Shown here: one piece after another, positions 1 to 8,391 of the stretch
Numbering within the stretch: position 1 is the stretch's first letter
How the letters are laid out: each line of letters begins with the position of its first letter
Origin: CAVRUD01 sp963849635
Lineage (GTDB): Bacteria; Chloroflexota; Chloroflexia; Thermomicrobiales; UBA6265
Direction: 5' to 3'
Assembly: GCA_963849635.1 (NCBI GenBank)
Contig: CAWKIA010000018.1
Coordinates: 124,001 to 188,000, forward strand
Length of the DNA: 64,000 nt
Program-made: the position numbers and the translations under genes
Notes under the pieces: generated by a model
The model's input: the letters and a program-made list of their open reading frames with translations, nothing else
Databases searched by the model: none
Told to the model about the DNA's origin: nothing

Positions 1-1
1 C

Positions 2-763
2 CGTACCCGATCGACCGTCCTCGTTGCCTCGGTGATCGCCGGCGTTGCACTTATCGGTCTCACCACATCACCCATCGACAGTCTCCATGGCGACCCCGAG
101 CCACCCGTCATCGGCAACGATTCCAGCCAGCCAAATACCGTCAATGCCACCAATTCTGACCAGCCAACTTCGGAGGCTCGCAGCCAGCGTGTCTACCCCG
201 AGCCAACCCTCGCCATCGTCGATTCCGATCAGCCACCCATGGAGGCTCCCGGCCGGAGCGACGAACGAAGCCGACGTGTCCTGTGGGCTCCCGCGATGCC
301 ACTTGGTGAGGCGGATGGTGTCGTCCCCGACGGCGTGATGGTCTCCGTCTTCGATGACGACGTTCCGGCCGTGGCCAACCTCGACCCCGACCTGCTGAAT
401 GCCCTCCGCGAGGCCGCGACTGAAGCCGCGGACGACGGGATCGAGTTCTTCGTCAATAGCGGCTGGCGGTCCCCAGAGTACCAGGAACAGCTGCTTACCG
501 AGGCCATCGCCCAGTATGGCTCAGATGAGGAAGCGGCCCGATGGGTGGCCACGGCGGACACGTCTGCGCACGTGTCGGGTGACGCGGTCGACATCGGCCC
601 CACCGATGCCAGCACGTGGCTGACCGAATACGGCTTCGCGTACGGGCTGTGCCAGATCTATGAGAACGAACCCTGGCACTTCGAACTGCGCCCCGATGCC
701 ATCGATGTCGGCTGCCCGCCCATGTTTGCCGACCCGACGCAGGATCCAAGGATGCAGCGGTGA
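2..763 (+). CDS. VanY-family D,D-carboxypeptidase/dipeptidase, 5' end probably outside the window
   Basis: Zinc peptidase of the VanY/LAS type, expected to trim D-Ala from peptidoglycan stem peptides outside the membrane. Counting from the GTG at 32, the sequence shows SGWRSPEYQEQLL near residues 143-155, the zinc motif SAHVSGDAVD (His180, Asp187) and EPWHFEL (Glu213, His216), which supply the ligands and catalytic acid. The N-terminus is a short hydrophobic segment followed by about 80 low-complexity residues, so the enzyme is anchored or exported. The frame stays open to base 2 and the extra codons (R-T-R-S then hydrophobic) complete the membrane segment, so the real start is probably upstream. 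Its stop overlaps the GTG start of alr (GTGA), indicating an operon with alr and ddl. Family assignment is firm; exact substrate is inferred. Confidence 0.85.
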   Translation, partial: RTRSTVLVASVIAGVALIGLTTSPIDSLHGDPEPPVIGNDSSQPNTVNATNSDQPTSEARSQRVYPEPTLAIVDSDQPPMEAPGRSDERSRRVLWAPAMPLGEADGVVPDGVMVSVFDDDVPAVANLDPDLLNALREAATEAADDGIEFFVNSGWRSPEYQEQLLTEAIAQYGSDEEAARWVATADTSAHVSGDAVDIGPTDASTWLTEYGFAYGLCQIYENEPWHFELRPDAIDVGCPPMFADPTQDPRMQR

Positions 764-1894
764 TCAGCACGCTCAGCCTATCGCCGCTCAGATCCGTCGA
801 CCTCCTCCCACCTACGCTGGAGACGATCCCCAAGGCAATCGGCAAGAACATCGCGATCGCTCGGACGCGGACGCGCTCCCGAATCATGGCGGTGGTCAAA
901 GCAGATGGGTACGGGCACGGCGCCATCACGGTCGCGCGGGCCGCCATCGCCGCCGGAGCGGACTGGCTCGGCACGACCGGCATCGAGGAGGCCGCATGGT
1001 TGCGTGCGGCAGGGCTGACCGTGCCGATCCTGACGTGGTTGCATCCGTCCGGTGTCGATGCCGAGGCCGCGGCAGCCGACAGGATAGACATCGCGGTCGG
1101 ATCAGCCGACGAACTGGATGCGTTACTCACGCAGTCCTCGCCGACTGCCCTCCGGGTCCACTTGCATCTGGACACCGGCATGGCCCGCGAAGGCTGCCCG
1201 GGCCACGAGTGGGACGCGCTGATCGCCTGCGCTCTGCTGGGGGAACGGCGCGGGAAGGTCCGCGTTGTTGGCCTCATGGGGCACCTGCCACTGGCCGATC
1301 TCGCCGATCCCGAGGCGAACGCGCCGGCGGTGGCGCGCATGCACCAGCGCCAGAAGGGAGTTCGCCGCAGCGGGGCTCGGTGTTCCACTCACGCACCTGG
1401 CCGCAACCTCAGGAACACTGACCGACCCGGCCACCCACTTCGGAATGGTTCGCCTCGGGGCCGGGCTTGTCGGCATCGATCCATCGGAGACTACTGAACT
1501 GCACGGTGCGTCACATCTAACCGCGCCGGTTGTGCACAGTGCAGCCGTCGAGGCAGGCACTCCGGTCGGATACGGCGGCACATTCGTCACTGACAAGCCC
1601 ACGAACCTCAGCGTTCTGCCCCTGGCGTACGCCGATGGCATCCCGCGCGAGATTTCCCCAGACGCCGCTGTCGCGATCCACGGGCGACGCCACCCGGTCG
1701 TAGGACGTGTCTCGATGGACCAGATCGTCATCGACACCGGCGCTGACTACGTTCCGCCCGGCACGGCCGCGACCGTGTTCGGTCCACGGGACGGGATCAC
1801 GCCGACCATCCACGACTGGGCCCGCTGGGCCGGGACTATTCCCCACACCATCGTCACGGGCATCGGACCGCGAGTGAAGAGGAGCATCGCATGA
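760..1894 (+). CDS. alr: Alanine racemase, one apparent frameshift
   Basis: PLP enzyme interconverting L- and D-alanine for peptidoglycan. The first part carries the PLP lysine motif AVVKADGYGHG; the second part carries VGYGGTFVT with the catalytic tyrosine and GRVSMDQIVID. The two halves lie in different frames. Removing one G from the GGG at 1356-1358 joins them as HQRQKEFAAAGLG and gives a normal protein of about 377 residues. Both halves are well conserved, so this looks like a homopolymer error rather than a dead gene, although a real frameshift cannot be excluded from sequence alone. The GTG start overlaps the preceding stop, and the end overlaps the ddl start (ATGA), so the three wall genes are translationally coupled. 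Confidence 0.88.
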
Positions 1895-2871
1895 CGCACC
1901 ACGTCTTGGTCATCGGCGGCGGACAGAACGTCGAACACGAGGTCTCATTGGAATCCGCCGCCGGCATCGCGGGTGCGCTGCGCTCCCGTGGTTTCGAGGT
2001 CAGCAGCATCACCATCGGCCGCGACGGGTTGTGGAGCAATGGGAAGAATCCGCTCGGGACAAGTGCGGCCGCCTCGCTATCGGCGGCGCTGCCGCTCCTT
2101 GAACGAGCGGATGTGGTCTTTCCCGCGATTCACGGTCCGCTCGGGGAGGACGGTGCGCTGGCGGCGCTGTGCGCACTTACCCAGAAACCCGTGGTCGGCT
2201 CTGGCCTGCGCGCTGGGGCGGTCGGCATGGACAAGTGGGTGACCAAGCTCGTCGCCGAAGCCATCGGGATACGCGTCGCTCCAGGCCGTCTGGTCCGCGC
2301 AACCGAAATCGGCGACATCGAATTCGAGACCGAGGTTGTCGTCAAACCGGTTTCGTCCGGGTCCAGCTACGGCGTCACCTTGGCCCGGGACGCCTGCCAA
2401 CTGGACGAGGCGTTGCGCATCGCCGCTCGCTACGACGATCTGATCCTCATCGAGCACGTCGTCCATGGTCGGGAGATCGACGTCGCCGTCCTCCGCGAGG
2501 CCGCTGGCAGCCGCTGGGCCCCGCCCCCACTGGAAATCAACAACGGTGGCGTGTTCGACACGGCAACGAAGTACAACGGAACCGCCTGGTTCACGGTGCC
2601 CGCCGATCTGTGCAGCACAGACCGGGACACACTCACCCAGGCGGCACTGGCAATGTTCGACGCCCTCGGCTGCTCCGGCGTGGCACGCATCGACTTCTTT
2701 CTCACCGATAACGGCCCCGTCCTCAACGAAGTCAACACGATGCCCGGTATGACCGCCGAGTCCCAGGTTCCACGTATGTTCGCGGCCGCTGGCGTCCCCT
2801 ATGCGGAACTCGTCGCCCGCATGGTAAGTGCTGCGACGGTGCCGGCAGCGATGACCTTTGGAACGGGCTGA
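1891..2871 (+). CDS. ddl: D-alanine--D-alanine ligase
   Basis: ATP-grasp ligase of 326 residues that joins two D-alanines for the peptidoglycan precursor. Visible features are the N-terminal GGGQNVEHEVSLES motif (GGxSxEHxVSL type), the ATP-grasp segment VVVKPVSSGSSYGV, the omega-loop region FDTATKYNGTAWF and the C-terminal metal site ARIDFF followed by LNEVNTMPGMT. The K-Y pair in the omega loop is the arrangement of D-Ala-D-Ala enzymes; VanA-type D-Ala-D-Lac ligases have histidine there, so a resistance ligase is unlikely. The ATG start overlaps the alr stop. It is the last gene of the vanY-alr-ddl operon and is followed by about 300 bases without a recognisable gene. Confidence 0.93.
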   Translation: MTHHVLVIGGGQNVEHEVSLESAAGIAGALRSRGFEVSSITIGRDGLWSNGKNPLGTSAAASLSAALPLLERADVVFPAIHGPLGEDGALAALCALTQKPVVGSGLRAGAVGMDKWVTKLVAEAIGIRVAPGRLVRATEIGDIEFETEVVVKPVSSGSSYGVTLARDACQLDEALRIAARYDDLILIEHVVHGREIDVAVLREAAGSRWAPPPLEINNGGVFDTATKYNGTAWFTVPADLCSTDRDTLTQAALAMFDALGCSGVARIDFFLTDNGPVLNEVNTMPGMTAESQVPRMFAAAGVPYAELVARMVSAATVPAAMTFGTG

Positions 2872-3169
2872 TTACCCAGATCACTTCCGGTACAGGTTTA
2901 AGGCCAGACACCACGTGCATCGGCCCCTCGATCTGTCGTCATCAAAGCTAAGCGCCCGCGGTCCTCAGCGTTCTATGTTCTGCGTCGTAATACTCTTCCG
3001 GCTTGGTCGGGGACAGGGCTTGTGAAGCGTCGTAAGTCGCTATACCGCTCGTATTCGAGATGTCTCAACACCGTCTCACAGTCGCATCTCGCGGAGCGAA
3101 TTGCGATAGGTGAACTGGTGCTCGGACATACCTCGTCGTGGCGTCCGTGCTACGTCGCAGAGTGGTGCG
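2872..3169. other. Intergenic region without recognisable gene
   Basis: About 300 bases lie between the convergent ddl and serine-hydrolase genes. I see no convincing ORF, RNA or strong terminator. A short minus-strand frame ending near 3076 (MSEHQFTYRNSLREMRL at its end) could be a remnant, but I cannot assign it. Confidence 0.4.
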
Positions 3170-4156
3170 TCACCCGATGACGAGCGGTTCGACCGCGCCG
3201 AGGACGGCGTCCGGATCGGCGTGCGTCGAGTTGAAAAGCAAGACGATGCTCGCCTTCTGCTCCGGGTATTGCCTGATCCGCGAGACGAAGCCGGGCGTTC
3301 CTCCACCGTGCGTCCGGAACCGGGAACCGAGGAACCACCCGTACCCGTATTGGAGCGACGGATCGACCCGCCCGTAGGGCGTAAACATCATCTCCAATGT
3401 CTGCGGCGACACCAGCGGACAATCGAACATCGCGTCGCACCACGTCTTGAGGTCGCGCACCGTCGAGTACAGCTCGCCAGGTCCCTCCTCGAACATGCTC
3501 AACTCGTCGTTTCCCGCGTTCATCGCCTGCCCGACCTCGACGGAGTGGCCGGAAGCGCGACCGGGGTTGATCCGCCGGGGGCGATCGAGACCCGTGCTCT
3601 TCATCGCCAGCGGTGCCAGTACGTGGCGCGTCATCAGGTCGCCGAAGTCCGCCCCCGTTGCCCGTTCTAGCACGTATCCCATCAGCAGATAGCCGGTGCT
3701 GCTGTAGCCCCACCCGTCCCCAGGGGGGAACACCTGCGGCTGGTTCGCCAGGTACGCGAGCAGGCTCTCCTGCTCGTGCTTGAGTTTGCTTACTTCGAAT
3801 TCGAGATCGGGAACGTCGTAGACGTCCCGCAACCCCGCCGTGTGCGACAGGAGATGGTGGAGCGTGATGTCCGGGTCGAGCACCGCCAGTTCCGGCACGT
3901 AGGCCGCTGGCCGTTCGTGGAGTCCGATGTGTCCTTGCTCGACGAGCACGAGCGAGGCCATCGCGGTGAACATCTTCGTCAATGAGGCAATGTGGAACCT
4001 GGTGTCGAGCGCGTTCACGACGCCAAGCTGCCGGCTCGCAAACCCGTACGCCCCTTCGAACACCACGGCCCCGTCCTGGGCTACCAAAACGGCTCCGCTG
4101 AATCGATGTTCTTCGTCCAGACGCTCAAACGCAGATGCGAGCCCGTTGGCGTCCAT
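3170..4156 (-). CDS. Serine hydrolase, beta-lactamase/class C penicillin-binding fold
   Basis: Member of the Beta-lactamase (PF00144) family, typically an esterase, D-aminopeptidase or D,D-peptidase-like enzyme. It has the nucleophile motif SLTK (in HIASLTKMFTA), a YSS second motif (GYSSTGYLLMGYVLE) in place of the usual YxN, and a C-terminal HGGGTPGF box corresponding to the KTG/HxG element. The ATG at 4156 is preceded by GGAGGG at good spacing, better than the ATG at 4183. No signal peptide is obvious, so it is probably cytoplasmic. The gene follows the P-loop kinase by about 40 bases on the same strand and is likely co-transcribed with it. Substrate cannot be told from the sequence. Confidence 0.82.
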   Translation of the reverse strand: MDANGLASAFERLDEEHRFSGAVLVAQDGAVVFEGAYGFASRQLGVVNALDTRFHIASLTKMFTAMASLVLVEQGHIGLHERPAAYVPELAVLDPDITLHHLLSHTAGLRDVYDVPDLEFEVSKLKHEQESLLAYLANQPQVFPPGDGWGYSSTGYLLMGYVLERATGADFGDLMTRHVLAPLAMKSTGLDRPRRINPGRASGHSVEVGQAMNAGNDELSMFEEGPGELYSTVRDLKTWCDAMFDCPLVSPQTLEMMFTPYGRVDPSLQYGYGWFLGSRFRTHGGGTPGFVSRIRQYPEQKASIVLLFNSTHADPDAVLGAVEPLVIG

Positions 4157-4195
4157 CCCGGTTCCCTCCAGGGTCCTGTTCACGAGTGCCTCGGA

Positions 4196-4684
4196 TTAGA
4201 GAACCGCACTGGCGAGCACGTACCCTTCGTCTTCACTGGGGGGTTGCCAATATTGCAGGTAATAGTCCAGCAGGTCACCACTTATCCGAAACGAGTCCTC
4301 TGTGGGATTGGCGTTCCTTCGCATAACCCGTTCCCGTATTGTTTCTATCGGGGTATCGAGGTAGTACAACACCGCTTCCGCGCCCACCGCCTCTGTTCGT
4401 CTCCTCATCAACGCTCGCTGTTCCTTCTCCCAAAACCCTTCGTCGATGATGACGTCAATGCCCTTCCCGGCAAGCAGGAACGCAAAGTCCCTTGATAGCT
4501 CGATGATGTTGTGGTCGTAGTCCTCGTAGCCATCGATCGTGGGGTCGTGCCCGATTAGACGGATGAGCCACTCATCCTTGGTGATCCTCACCGCACCGGT
4601 GCGCTCCTCGAGCTTCCGTGCGAATGTGGTTTTCCCAGCGCCGATGAATCCGCACAAGAGATAAACGGTGGCTTTTTCGCTCAT
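4196..4684 (-). CDS. Small P-loop kinase/ATPase (AAA_33 or zeta-like), probably leaderless
   Basis: Protein of 162 residues with a Walker A motif GFIGAGKTT at residues 12-20 and the segment VDVIIDEGFW-like (GIDVIIDEGFWEKEQ) resembling Walker B in the AAA_33/zeta/ phosphotransferase group. Such proteins phosphorylate small molecules, for instance antibiotics or sugars; the substrate here is unknown. There is no antitoxin-like partner next to it, which argues against a toxin role. The ATG lies only six bases after a good minus-strand -10 box (TATACT), so the mRNA probably starts at the initiation codon. It precedes the serine hydrolase on the same strand. Confidence 0.72.
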   Translation of the reverse strand: MSEKATVYLLCGFIGAGKTTFARKLEERTGAVRITKDEWLIRLIGHDPTIDGYEDYDHNIIELSRDFAFLLAGKGIDVIIDEGFWEKEQRALMRRRTEAVGAEAVLYYLDTPIETIRERVMRRNANPTEDSFRISGDLLDYYLQYWQPPSEDEGYVLASAVL

Positions 4685-4690
4685 CGGCGC

Positions 4691-4718
4691 AGTATAGCGA
4701 TGAGTGTCTTGATGTCAG
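4691..4718 (-). promoter_or_regulatory. Promoter for a leaderless transcript
   Basis: Read on the minus strand: CTGACA, 16 bases, TATACT, then GCGCCG and the ATG at 4684. The predicted transcription start coincides with the A of the start codon and no Shine-Dalgarno site fits between. Confidence 0.5.
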
Positions 4719-5383
4719 GAGGCAAAGTGCTTCCAGTGCCCTTCGGAAACGACCTCGACGGTACCGTCGACCACCTTGATGGCGGTCTCGTCGTCGATCG
4801 CATAGGCCGGCACCGTCATGCCAGCGGCCCACCGTTCAGCGTGCGCCAGAGTGTTCTGGGGCAGGTCCGGGTTGTCCAGATGCGGGAAGATCGAAAAATC
4901 GACCAGTCCCAACGTTTCGTCGCCGCCGGTGGGCGGGGTCCAGCCGACGAAGTCCTCCCCGATGCGGGGAGTCATCACCATGCTTCCGGCGCTGAGGCCC
5001 ACCCAGACTACGCCCAGCGACGGCAAGAGGTCGGCCAGTCCGGACTGGCGCATCCAGTGGCACAGGTACAGGGGGTCGCCGCCGTTCACCAGCAGCACGT
5101 CGGTCTCCTGGACCCACGCGACCCAACGTTCTCTGTCGATGCTGGGCAGCGCGGTGAGCTCCAGCACGCCCATCGACTTCCACCCCAGTTCGACCATGGG
5201 GGTTGAGGGCTCTCGTCCGCTGATGAAATTCCATGCTCTACCAGGACCGGCCATCGGGTGCCCGTACGACGCGGTCGAGATGCAGAGGGCACTGGCCTCG
5301 GCGATCGGTTTGCCCAACAGGGCGAGCAGCGCGTCGTGGATGCTGGGGTTCCTGATGCCGGCGGACGTGAGCAACAACCGCAC
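4715..5383 (-). CDS. Peptidase S51 (dipeptidase E-like)
   Basis: Class I glutamine-amidotransferase-like serine peptidase of 222 residues. Family S51 members cleave Asp-X dipeptides or cyanophycin-like substrates. The nucleophile elbow is VGLSAGSM; the preceding LLVNGGDPLYL and the later FSIFPHLDNP segment fit the family. I chose the GTG at 5383 because AAGGAGG lies seven bases upstream on the minus strand; the frame stays open for another 64 codons, but that stretch (to 5575) is arginine/serine-rich and unlike the family. The C-terminal YAIDDETAIKV is typical of peptidase E. Downstream neighbour on the same strand is the kinase at 4196-4684, which has its own promoter. Confidence 0.83.
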   Translation of the reverse strand: MRLLLTSAGIRNPSIHDALLALLGKPIAEASALCISTASYGHPMAGPGRAWNFISGREPSTPMVELGWKSMGVLELTALPSIDRERWVAWVQETDVLLVNGGDPLYLCHWMRQSGLADLLPSLGVVWVGLSAGSMVMTPRIGEDFVGWTPPTGGDETLGLVDFSIFPHLDNPDLPQNTLAHAERWAAGMTVPAYAIDDETAIKVVDGTVEVVSEGHWKHFAS

Positions 5384-5540
5384 GATGATCCTCCTTGACA
5401 GCCAACTGAGCCACGCCAGAACGGGTAAGCCAAGTGGCACCCTTGCGACGGAGCGCGACCGGCGGGAATCGTTGTGCTGCGGGACGGCAAATCCTACACG
5501 CAAAACCAGCCCGGTGCTTTTCGTCGGTCTCGTTATCCTC

Positions 5541-5602
5541 GCAACGCTTTTGGCCAATACGATGGCGAAACTCACCGAGAATCGGTGCCTGGCGGGACCT
5601 CC
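5541..5602 (+). repeat. Intergenic direct repeat, copy A
   Basis: The core at 5564-5602 begins GGCGAAACTCACCGA and ends GCGGGACCTCC. It matches 7128-7166 at 34 of 39 positions, with weaker similarity extending upstream (GCAACG and GGCC(C)AA shared). The two copies flank the oxidoreductase gene. Confidence 0.6.
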
Positions 5603-5802
5603 GAAACCAAACCGGTCCGCCCTTACGTGGCTTGCCTGATCCAGGTCGCTAAACGGTGAGAATCTAGTGGATTGATAGAGCGCTCACACCTCCTCCGTGC
5701 GATCATAGGCCGGCATCGAATTCGGCCAGAGGACGCTGGCAATCACCTCGCCGTATTCAAGTGCGACGATCCAGCGCCGGGTCACCAGGAGGGAGCAAAT
5801 CA

Positions 5803-6849
5803 ATGACCGTCGGCATCGGCCTGATCGGCTCGGGGTTCGTCGCTACCTTCTACATGCAAGGACTGGCCGAGGTCCCCAACCAAGAGGTGCGGGTCAACTG
5901 CGCCACCGACTTCGGCCGCGCCAAGGCCTTTGCCGGCACGTGGGCCATCCCCGAATCGACCACCGATGTCGACTCCATCCTCGTCCGCGACGACATTGAT
6001 CTCGTCTTGCTTGCCACCCCGAACCAGACCCACAAGGATTTGGCCATCAAAATCGCCCGCGCCGGCAAGAATCTGGTCTGCACCAAGCCGCTCGCCCGCA
6101 ACCCGGTCGAAGCGGCCGAGATGCTACGCGCCGTGCGCGAAGCCGGCGTCCTCCACGGCTACGCTGAGACCGAGGTCTTTGCCCCGGCCGTGATGCGCGC
6201 CCGCAAGATGATCGAGGACGGCGCCATCGGCGACGTGCTGACCGTCCGCTCCCGCGAGGCTCATGGTGGTCCCCACTCGCCCCACTTCTGGAGCGGCGTG
6301 TTGGCCGGCGGTGGCGCTCTGATGGACATGGGCTGCCACACCATCGAGGCGGCCCGCTACTTCATCGGCAAGGACGTCCCGGCGGTGGAGGTCCTCGCCT
6401 GGGGTGACACGCTGGTCCACAAGGACAAGACGACGGCCGAGGACAATGCAGTCGCCCTGATCCGGTTTGCCGGCGGCCAGCTTGGCCACATGGAACTGAG
6501 CTGGACCGCCCGCGGTGGCCTCGACCTCCGCAACGAGGTCTACGGCACCGACGGCGCCATCTTCACCGACGTTACCCGTGGCACCCCCATCAATGCCTTC
6601 GCCATGGGCAAGACCGGCTACGTCGTCGAAAAAGCCGACAGCGAGACCGGCTGGGTCGTCCCCGTCCCGGACGAAGCCCGCGTCTACGGCTACCACGAAG
6701 AGATGAAGCACTTCGTCGAGTGCGTCGCCAAGAACCAGATGCCCCGCGAAACGTTCGAGGACGGCTACGTCGTCAACTGCATCATCGAGGCCATGTACCG
6801 CTCGATGACGTCAAAGAGATGGGAGCCGGTAGAGATTCCGGCGATCTGA
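5803..6849 (+). CDS. Gfo/Idh/MocA-family NAD(P)-dependent oxidoreductase
   Basis: Dehydrogenase of 348 residues, likely acting on a sugar or cyclitol. The Rossmann motif is GLIGSGFVA at the N-terminus, followed by the family TKP box (CTKPLARNPVEA, equivalent to EKP) and the catalytic-region helix GGGALMDMGCHTIEAARYF. The start ATG at 5803 follows AGGAGGG; the in-frame GTG at 5761 would add a non-conserved tail. Codon usage is unusually rich in C-ending codons compared with neighbours and the gene stands alone between two copies of a short intergenic repeat, so acquisition as a cassette is possible but unproven. Substrate unknown; inositol metabolism is conceivable because an inositol-phosphate synthase is present elsewhere in the window. 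Confidence 0.88.
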   Translation: MTVGIGLIGSGFVATFYMQGLAEVPNQEVRVNCATDFGRAKAFAGTWAIPESTTDVDSILVRDDIDLVLLATPNQTHKDLAIKIARAGKNLVCTKPLARNPVEAAEMLRAVREAGVLHGYAETEVFAPAVMRARKMIEDGAIGDVLTVRSREAHGGPHSPHFWSGVLAGGGALMDMGCHTIEAARYFIGKDVPAVEVLAWGDTLVHKDKTTAEDNAVALIRFAGGQLGHMELSWTARGGLDLRNEVYGTDGAIFTDVTRGTPINAFAMGKTGYVVEKADSETGWVVPVPDEARVYGYHEEMKHFVECVAKNQMPRETFEDGYVVNCIIEAMYRSMTSKRWEPVEIPAI

Positions 6850-7283
6850 GGCGCTCGTTCCAAGGGCGGCGCAGTCTCCGCGTTCGCTCAGGGCTGACGT
6901 CGCAGGGTTGGCCTGGGCTCACAGCCACAGCCTCTCTGAAGCTCAGGAGGAGGGTGACTGGGTTGTTGGCGCCTCGGCGCGAGGACGTCGTCCCCAAGCG
7001 GGTGCAGCGAATACAGTTCAAGCTCTCCACGTGTCCGGCTCTCGCATCGCCGTATTGGCCCGGCACTGGCTGCTGCATCACGCTCGAACCTGACTGACAT
7101 CCGGACACCGCAACGGGCCCAAGCAAGGGCGAAACTCACCGACAAGCAGTGCCCAGCGGGACCTCCAGAGCGAAAGCCAAAATCAATCAGGGTCAAGCTA
7201 GCGGCTATACTCGATGCCAGAAATAGATCTATCGGTGTATGTTGGCCTCAATCCACCATGCACAAGTAAAGGAACCACTACCA
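6850..7283. other. Intergenic region with repeat copy B and prfB leader
   Basis: About 430 bases between the oxidoreductase and prfB. It contains repeat copy B and a possible -10 box TATACT at 7205-7210. I see no convincing coding sequence in it. Confidence 0.5.
7111..7166 (+). repeat. Intergenic direct repeat, copy B
   Basis: Second copy of the element at 5541-5602; the core at 7128-7166 differs from copy A at five positions. Both copies have the same orientation, 1,564 bases apart. Confidence 0.6.
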
Positions 7284-8391
7284 ATGCCAGTCGAATCGAC
7301 ACGGGCCGTCTCGTCGCTTCGCAATCGGCTTGACATGATCGCGGTGCGTCTTTGACTTAGCCGGCAGTGAGCGCGAGATCGAGGATCTCGAGCAGAGAAG
7401 CGTCCAACCTGGATTTTGGGATGACAATACGTCCGCCCAGGTAGCCATGCGCCGCCTGGGTGAAATGCGTGCCCGGTCCGACACTTGGCGGGGGCTGGCC
7501 CAGCAGTTAGAAGACCTGGAGACGCTATCCGAGCTTTCGAGCGGTGACTCGGAGCTTGCCAGCGAAGTCGACAACGAGACGCGAAAAATCACCGATGAAC
7601 TCGACCGCATGGAACTGCAACTGGCACTCTCAGGTCCGCACGACGGCTCTGACGCGATTCTCGTCGTCCACTCCGGTGAAGGCGGAGTGGACGCTCAGGA
7701 TTGGTCCAACATGTTGGCCCGGATGTACCTCCGCTGGGCCGAACGACGCGGGTTCTCAGCTACTCTGCTCGACGAAACTGAAGGCGAGGAAGCCGGGATC
7801 AAGAATGCCACCATCGAAATCCGCGGATCGAACGCCTACGGGCTGACCAAGAGCGAAGCCGGATCGCACCGGCTGGTGCGGCTCTCTCCCTTCGACGCCG
7901 CCCACCGGCGCCACACCGCTTTCGCCCTTGTCGAAGTCCTGCCGGAGATCGAGGGCGACAGCGACATCGTCATCAATCCGGACGACATCCGGGTCGACAC
8001 CTACCGGTCGTCGGGCGCAGGTGGACAGCACGTCAACAAGACCGACTCCGCCGTGCGGATCACCCATTTCCCGTCCGGCATCGTCGTGACCTGTCAAAAC
8101 GAACGCAGCCAGACGCAGAACCGGGAAACCGCATTCAAAATCCTCAAGGCCCGCCTGGTGGAGAAGCGTCTACGCGAAGAGGCCGATGAGCGTTCGAAAC
8201 TGAAGGGTGAACATACGGCCGCCGGGTTCGGTAACCGGATTCGATCCTATGTGCTACATCCATATACTCAGGTTACCGACCATCGCACTGACACCAGTGT
8301 CGGCGACGCTTACGCCGTGCTCGATGGCGGTCTCGATCCGTTTATCGACGCCTACCTGCATCAGCAGATCGCCCCAGGGGACGATGCCTAA
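7284..8391 (+). CDS. prfB: Peptide chain release factor 2, with programmed +1 frameshift
   Basis: RF2 recognises UGA and UAA and releases the finished peptide. Translation starts at ATG 7284 and reads 23 codons to CTT TGA C (7350-7356), the conserved autoregulatory slip site. A +1 shift continues as DLAGSEREIEDLEQ and the normal RF2 body, including the peptidyl-hydrolysis motif SSGAGGQHVNKTDSAVRITH. The UGA recognition tripeptide region (normally SPF) is seen as LSPFDAAHRRHTAF. The mature product is about 368 residues, normal for the family. A weak start site AAGGA lies upstream. The stop overlaps the next ATG (TAATG), so the peptidase gene behind it is translationally coupled. Confidence 0.95.
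7341..7356 (+). promoter_or_regulatory. prfB: Programmed +1 ribosomal frameshift site of prfB
   Basis: GCGGTG (internal Shine-Dalgarno-like), CGT, then CTT TGA C. The spacing of three bases between the purine-rich element and CTT equals that of the E. coli prfB site. Low RF2 favours slipping at UGA and so raises RF2 synthesis. Confidence 0.9.

Noticed and set aside
1891..2871. VanA-type D-Ala-D-Lac ligase next to a VanY-like gene
   Set aside because: The omega loop has Lys-Tyr rather than the histidine of lactate-using ligases, and no vanH, vanX, vanR or vanS is present.
4196..4684. Zeta-type toxin of a toxin-antitoxin pair
   Set aside because: No small antitoxin gene is adjacent and the protein is shorter than zeta toxins; only the P-loop fold is shared.
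5541..7166. Insertion sequence bounded by the two repeats
   Set aside because: No transposase, inverted ends or target duplication could be seen; the enclosed gene is a metabolic enzyme.
7284..7355. prfB as a pseudogene because of the in-frame TGA
   Set aside because: CTT TGA C at the expected place is the programmed frameshift site.
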